From: Glandiceps talaboti
Lineage: Eukaryota > Hemichordata > Enteropneusta > Spengelidae
Reading direction: 5' to 3'
Assembly: GCF_964340395.1 (NCBI RefSeq)
Contig: NC_135553.1
Coordinates: 6,790,501 to 6,854,500 of the forward strand
DNA length: 64,000 bases
Shown: piece by piece, positions 59,060 to 64,000 of the stretch
Numbering within the stretch: the stretch's first letter is position 1
Layout of the letters: each line of letters begins with the position of its first letter
Notes under the pieces: model-generated
Seen by the model: the letters and a program-made list of their open reading frames with translations, nothing else
Told to the model about the DNA's origin: nothing
Database searches by the model: none
Translations under genes and position numbers: made by a program

Positions 59060-62000
59060 ATGAAAAGTCAAAGACGCGCCAACTTTAAGTTGGTTCTTAT
59101 GTTCATGTTGTTGGGATTTATAATTACAAAGTTGTGCAATAGAATTGCAACCAATGTTTACATTCTTGAAGCCAATGAACGCTGTGAATGTCATTGCCAT
59201 GGAAACGGTCACGGATTAGAGCGATTTCCAGGGGCACAAATCCAACCAGGACTTCCCTTCATCAGAGACGGTGAGTTTAGTACTGTTGTACATTTTGAAT
59301 TGACTATGTTATAACTTTGGTATCTCCGTTGGAAAACGAAGTGAAACAATGCGATATGATGTGATGTGATGTGATGTGATGTGGGCGAAGTGGCATGTTA
59401 AGATAATATGATATGCTAGTTGTGGTGCAGTATGGTAAAGTATATTATGATGTGATGCGATGGTTTGCTATGCTATGCTATATTATGTTATGTTATGTTA
59501 TGCTATGTTATGTTATGTTATATTATGTCATGTCATGTCATGTCATGTCATGTCATGTCATGTTATGATATGTTATGTTATGTTGTTATGTTATGTTATG
59601 TTATGTTATGTTATGTTATGTTATGTTATGTTATGTTATGTTATGTTATGCTATGTTATGTTATGTTACGTATTATACTAGTTAGTTGCTTAGTAACAAG
59701 GTAGAGTATATCGTATTGTCATCAATTCTCATTTCGTCCATCCTTTTTTTCAAGACAAACCGGTGAGTCGATCAACACCTCGTAAGTTCTTCATCGACTG
59801 TGGTGGCAACGTTGCTTCGTCTGTGGTTCTCTTCAAGGAAACTTACCCTGATGCTAAAGATTATTACATTCATTCATTTGAATTGGATGACAGACTTTGT
59901 CCTTATTTTGCTCCCTATGACAACCACACTATTCACTGTCCAGTCGCCGTTTCCAACGTTACAGGTGAGACTGTTATATTATATCGTGCTCTACTGTGGC
60001 TGTTACTAAACATGGTAAATGTGACAAAAACATCTCTTTCCTATGAAAGCACTTTCCTGACAAATCAGTGAAACAAAATAAGAGATATAGCACTATGCAG
60101 TTCATGAGAGAAAAATTAAAGAACCAGAAAGAAAACTAAAAGGACAATTATCTAATTATCGACTAGTACGTCTTTGTGCACGATAAAAAAATCAATGCGA
60201 CATGGTGAGTTAACCATTGACACTATTAACAAGAGTCTGTACCATGTTGAGTTTCCAATTATCCCTAGCTTATCTAAAGTTTACACACACGTCTTTGTGG
60301 AATACCGCCTTTGATAATTTTCTTGCAACGAGAACTAGTTGCCAAATGGACTTTAAGCCAGGAGTGATATCATCGTCATCTGACTGCAATCAGAGAAAAT
60401 ATGAACATGGACTCCCTAATACATCCATGATATGAATAACTATCGGGGTGTACAAGTACCTTTGATTCGTTAGCATGCACTTAGTCATAACACGATTATC
60501 AGCCAGTACATGTGAAATAAAACTCGTAATGTTGAAATAAAGAAATTACAGTTCTGGAGAACCTGTCCTTCGACTATGTTTTACGTGTTTATGTTCGACG
60601 ATAATCAATGCGACATGATTCGTTAATTTTTAGTTGACCACTTCATCTTCATTGACAGGGGTCTGTTCCATGTTAATTGTCATCGACAGGGGTCTGTTCC
60701 ATGTTAATTGTCCAATTATACCAAGCTTATATATATTTATACACACGTCTATATTCAATACCGACTTTGATCATTTTCTTCTAACGTGAACTAAAATTGC
60801 CAAAAAGGTGTCAATGCATGAGTGGTATTCATTGTCATCTGATTACAATCAGAGAAAATATGAACAACTTTCAGGTTTTATAAGTAATTTCGAGTCACCT
60901 GTCTTTGAGGACATAAAACACGTACTGACGAATGATTTATCAAAAAGAGTGACTAGTCGGTCATTGACCATGTCATTGCAACATGTCTATTTTTCAATAG
61001 GTGAAGTAGGTGCATTTTCTGAGGCTGTCTGGTTTCCTGGTAAAGTAGTAGAAGGTGGCAAAGACAAACAGTGGGGTGGTGGTTCATTATTTGTTTCGAA
61101 AAATGAAAGCGTCAGACAAGATGGCGGCGAAAGGATGCTGTCATACCATAAAACAGTTCCTTCAATCGACCTGTCGTCGTGGTTACGTGAGACTGTCAAT
61201 CAAGAGGATTATGTCATATTGAAGGTAGACGTTGAGGGCGCAGAATATGGAATCTTTCGAAAAATGATGAGTGATGGAACTATATATTTGATCGATAAGT
61301 AAGTAAAGTTCAGGTAAAGTTGAAGTTTTCACAGGAAGTCTAGGTATTCGCAAATTGCATTGTGGTATTAAAGAATGTATTTATTTAAATTACCAATTAC
61401 CATAGCTGTCATTAAAAAATTGAGCAGCTGCAATGTTAAAGATCCTGGGAGAGTATTTCGACTCCCGTGAACATTCTTGATTATTTTCCTTTTTTTTATA
61501 AATCACGTAAACATCTTAATTTCTGGATTTGAAATAAATTTTCCCATATATGTCGGGTTACTGAATTTGATGGCTATTTTATATGTTGGAAATTATAGTA
61601 CTAGGATTAATTAGTAGAGGTTCAAAAGATGTGAAACGTAGAAAATCACCCAGATCGTTGTTTTCACTGTAAACTAATTATATTCATGGTTGTAGTCTCC
61701 GATTATACACATAGTTTGTTCTGTGTGTATTGAATGAGTACACAAATGGATTGAATATTAGAAAGCCGATGAGGTGCCAAATTAGTCGAAGATCTCGAGT
61801 CAAACAATGCTTGTACTAATTCACTACAGATACATAGATGAAGTACTATTTTCCTTTGGATTCGGATTTGATATCCGTCTTTTTTGTTCCTTTAGTATTA
61901 CATGTAATTATAATACACTGTTTGCATCTAGTACACTTTCCTTGTCTTGTTGGTAGGTTGTATGGAGAATTCCATGATCACCAGCCGACTGGAGACAGAG

Positions 62001-63080
62001 ATGATGAAATAAAGCAAGTAAAAGAACACTTGAAATCTATGAAATACAGCATGTTAGGATGGGCTGGAGAACGAAAAAAAATTGAGGATTTTTCCAGGCT
62101 ACATCCACGGAGGGTAAGTTTACAGCAAACTTCCTACGATAGCACATAGACATATCACTTCATCTGACCCTTCATGGGTGGGGAGAGGGGCTTTGTTAGC
62201 AGACCGAGGTGTTGTTACAAGATAATTATGTCGTCATCAAAAGGCAGTCTCAATTACACTTGTGATGCAACATGTAGATAGAACTAGATAGAACAGATAA
62301 GGAGGAGAGATCCGTGTTAGAAGTGGTTATGGGGTAAAGACAAATTATTGCTGGTACATTTATAAAAAATATACTTCCCTATGCCTATCAATAATTAATA
62401 TTTATACAAGTATTGTTTGTGATATCATTGCCTAATTTAAAATATTTTTCCTTTAGCCAATGGATGATTTTGAACCCAAAAGACAAACCAGATTGTTTAT
62501 TGGTCTGTTTGGTTAATACAATAACAGTTTACAAGCTGCTTAGCTTTGTGTGTTTTAGGTTCTGGAACCCAAGGACGCCCCCAACGCCAAAGGACCAAGT
62601 ATTAGCAAATGTGGTCTTACCAGCAGGGATAGATACCAAGTTGCTATAGCAATAGAAGTTGGGATGGGTCGTAAAACTGCGACAAGATTCATTGAGACTA
62701 TCAGAGCATACAGAAAAGAAGTACCGTGTACACTCTTCGTGTATGGAGACTTCGTTGAACAATTTCCTGAACTTGTCAAGAATTGGGCAGTTGACTTTGA
62801 CATTGGTGTTAGAGGCAGTGGTCCACAACCCGATGATGTGTGGGAAAATTTAAATTACGAATACACACAAATGTCGATTGTTAGTGGAATTCTTCGATTA
62901 CGAAGTGTCGGTATTGAACCTATATATTTATTTCCTCCAAGAACAAGTAAAAATACATTTATTGTTGCTAAGAAACAAGTATTATGGGTTGTTGCTCCCA
63001 ATGCTGCATTTCCACCAAAATATAGTAGGTATTTGATGTTTAGTTTTAGATTTTGGTAATAGACAGACAGACAGACATGT

Positions 63081-63145
<65 letters not shown>

Positions 63146-63202
63146 GAAAGGAGGGGAGAGGGGGAGATGGATGGATAGATTGATTGATAGATGTACGTGC
63201 AT

Positions 63203-63295
<93 letters not shown>

Positions 63296-63649
63296 TGGAC
63301 GGATGGATGGATGGACCAGATCGATGTTGGCAAAATATTGCTATTTCTTTTGTTTTGTAACCACAACATGATTTTTGGTTCATAAGTCAAAAATTCCTAT
63401 TAATTCATGTAATCATACTTTTCTTCAGGGAAAACATTGACAGAGGCCGACTACTTCAGTGAAGGTGATGGTGGTAGAATACGACATGCTATAAGCTTGA
63501 TATCCCATAACCTGTCACGTGATAACGGTGGAATTGTCAGTCTAGATACCGACTTCTATGACAACTACATCATGTTGGTTTATTTACTTGACTATCTCTA
63601 TGACAACTCAGGTTACGAGTTGGTGGATTTACAGCAGTGTTATGATTGA
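59060..63649 (+). CDS. FkbM-type methyltransferase fused to a catalytically degenerate NodB (polysaccharide deacetylase) domain
   Basis: Six coding exons: 59060-59270, 59755-59964, 61001-61298, 61957-62113, 62559-63024, 63429-63649. They total 1563 nt (520 aa) with GT-AG ends and matching phases. Residues 10-24 form a hydrophobic signal anchor after a basic start (type II, probably Golgi or secreted). Residues 80-290 are an FkbM/Methyltransf_21 domain: FFIDCGGN (82-89) is the SAM-binding loop and KVDVEGAE (215-222) the family hallmark. Residues 320-515 follow the NodB fold order (VAIAIEVG, PCTLFVYGDFVEQFPELV, FDIGVRGSG, GIVSLDTD, GYELVDLQ). The TFDDGP aspartates, the HxxxH metal ligands and the late HD histidine are all absent. 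The sugar or other methyl acceptor is unknown. The ATG at 59060 is used because an acceptor lies just before it. I do not recognise a named orthologue. Confidence 0.82.
59350..59382. repeat. (GATGT)n short tandem repeat
   Basis: About six GATGT units in intron 1 of the FkbM/NodB gene, upstream of the larger ATGTT array. Confidence 0.9.
59460..59672. repeat. (TTATG)n / (TCATG)n pentanucleotide array
   Basis: About 40 pentamers of TTATG with a central block of TCATG, in intron 1 of the FkbM/NodB gene. The tyrosine/cysteine-rich reading frames here are the repeat only. Confidence 0.97.
60160..60870. repeat. Diverged tandem duplication of about 250 bp in intron 2 of the FkbM/NodB gene
   Basis: Copy 1 (about 60165-60405) and copy 2 (about 60590-60865) share AATCAATGCGACATG, GTCTGT-CCATGTT, TTTACACACACGTCT, CCGCCTTTGAT/CCGACTTTGAT and CAATCAGAGAAAATATGAAC in the same order. 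In copy 2 the GACAGGGGTCTGTTCCATGT piece is itself doubled. It may be a segmental duplication or two insertions of one element. Confidence 0.8.
63058..63142. repeat. (CAGA)n microsatellite, first block
   Basis: About 20 CAGA units begin 34 bp after exon 5 of the FkbM/NodB gene. They are separated from the second block by GGAGGGGAGAGG and GGATGGAT-type sequence. Confidence 0.97.
63203..63296. repeat. (CAGA)n microsatellite, second block
   Basis: About 23 pure CAGA units followed by a short GGAT run, in intron 5 of the FkbM/NodB gene. The Ser/Val/Cys/Leu reading frames on the minus strand are the repeat. Confidence 0.97.
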
Positions 63650-63686
63650 CAAATAGGTGGATTTACAGCTGTGTTATGATTGACAG
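63622..63686 (+). repeat. 34-bp tandem duplication across the FkbM/NodB stop codon
   Basis: GGTGGATTTACAGCAGTGTT and the following ATGATTGACA occur at 63622 and again at 63656 with a single mismatch. The first copy holds the last codons and the TGA stop (63647-63649); the second is in the 3' UTR. Confidence 0.9.
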
Positions 63687-63864
63687 ATCGGGATGCGAGT
63701 TTGTATTCTGACATATTATACTGCTATTTTAGAAAGGAAATGTTGTGTTAAGTTGTCATTAAAACCACAAGAAAACGCTGCAATACATCTGGACCCGAAA
63801 GCTGGAAATGCGGTGTACAATACCAGTAATTTGTACCATTACAAATAGTTCTGCTTGCGGACGG

Positions 63865-63870
63865 AATAAA
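63865..63870 (+). terminator. Probable polyadenylation signal of the FkbM/NodB gene
   Basis: AATAAA about 216 nt after the stop codon, in an otherwise unremarkable 3' flank (63650-64000) where I see no further gene. Confidence 0.5.
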
Positions 63871-64000
63871 TCGGGACTCAATTCTGACATTGTCGCTTCC
63901 CATTGCTGTTCTCTGTCATATTTATTTGTTTTTAAATCCCCACATGTGGGAAAACAATTCAAAAGAAGAATGGAAGAACATTTCATGAAATGTTGACGAT

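Noticed and set aside
62855-63390. Several Ser/Val/Cys/Leu reading frames on the minus strand
   Set aside because: They are translations of the CAGA microsatellites in the FkbM/NodB intron 5.

Overview
The window is nuclear DNA from an animal. It has long AT-rich introns with GT-AG boundaries, many microsatellites and minisatellites, and several small non-autonomous transposons. The proteins are clearly animal in type but diverged from vertebrate versions. I read it as a non-vertebrate, probably marine, invertebrate; a hemichordate, cephalochordate or lophotrochozoan would fit. The sequence alone does not settle the species.

Three protein-coding genes can be assembled exon by exon with consistent phases. 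(1) ERN1/IRE1, the ER-stress sensor kinase/RNase, lies on the minus strand from its start codon at 25088 to its stop at 788 (19 coding exons, 955 aa). (2) TEX2, an ER-anchored SMP-domain lipid-transfer protein, lies on the plus strand from 27550 to 50482 (8 coding exons, 1006 aa). (3) A type II membrane or secreted protein lies on the plus strand from 59060 to 63649 (6 coding exons, 520 aa). It joins an FkbM-type methyltransferase domain to a polysaccharide-deacetylase (NodB) fold that has lost its catalytic residues.

Layout: 1-787 is the ERN1 3' flank. 788-25088 is ERN1, with a near-intact 1.5-kb Mutator-like element in intron 15 and several miniature elements in introns 1 and 2. 25089-27549 is a 2.5-kb divergent promoter interval shared by ERN1 and TEX2. 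27550-50482 is TEX2; its 14-kb first coding intron and later introns hold large minisatellites. 50483-59059 is intergenic: TEX2 3' flank, a repeat-family copy, a tRNA-derived SINE, a large minisatellite, and a CpG-richer presumed promoter. 59060-63649 is the FkbM/NodB gene, and the rest is its 3' flank.

ERN1 and TEX2 both act at the ER, one in the unfolded protein response and one in lipid transfer at ER contact sites. As I recall they are also neighbours in human 17q23, so this looks like an old linkage. I consider the FkbM plus pseudo-deacetylase fusion the most novel coding item. I found no CRISPR arrays, rRNA genes or functional tRNA genes. All repeat and family calls come from reading the sequence; no database search was possible.
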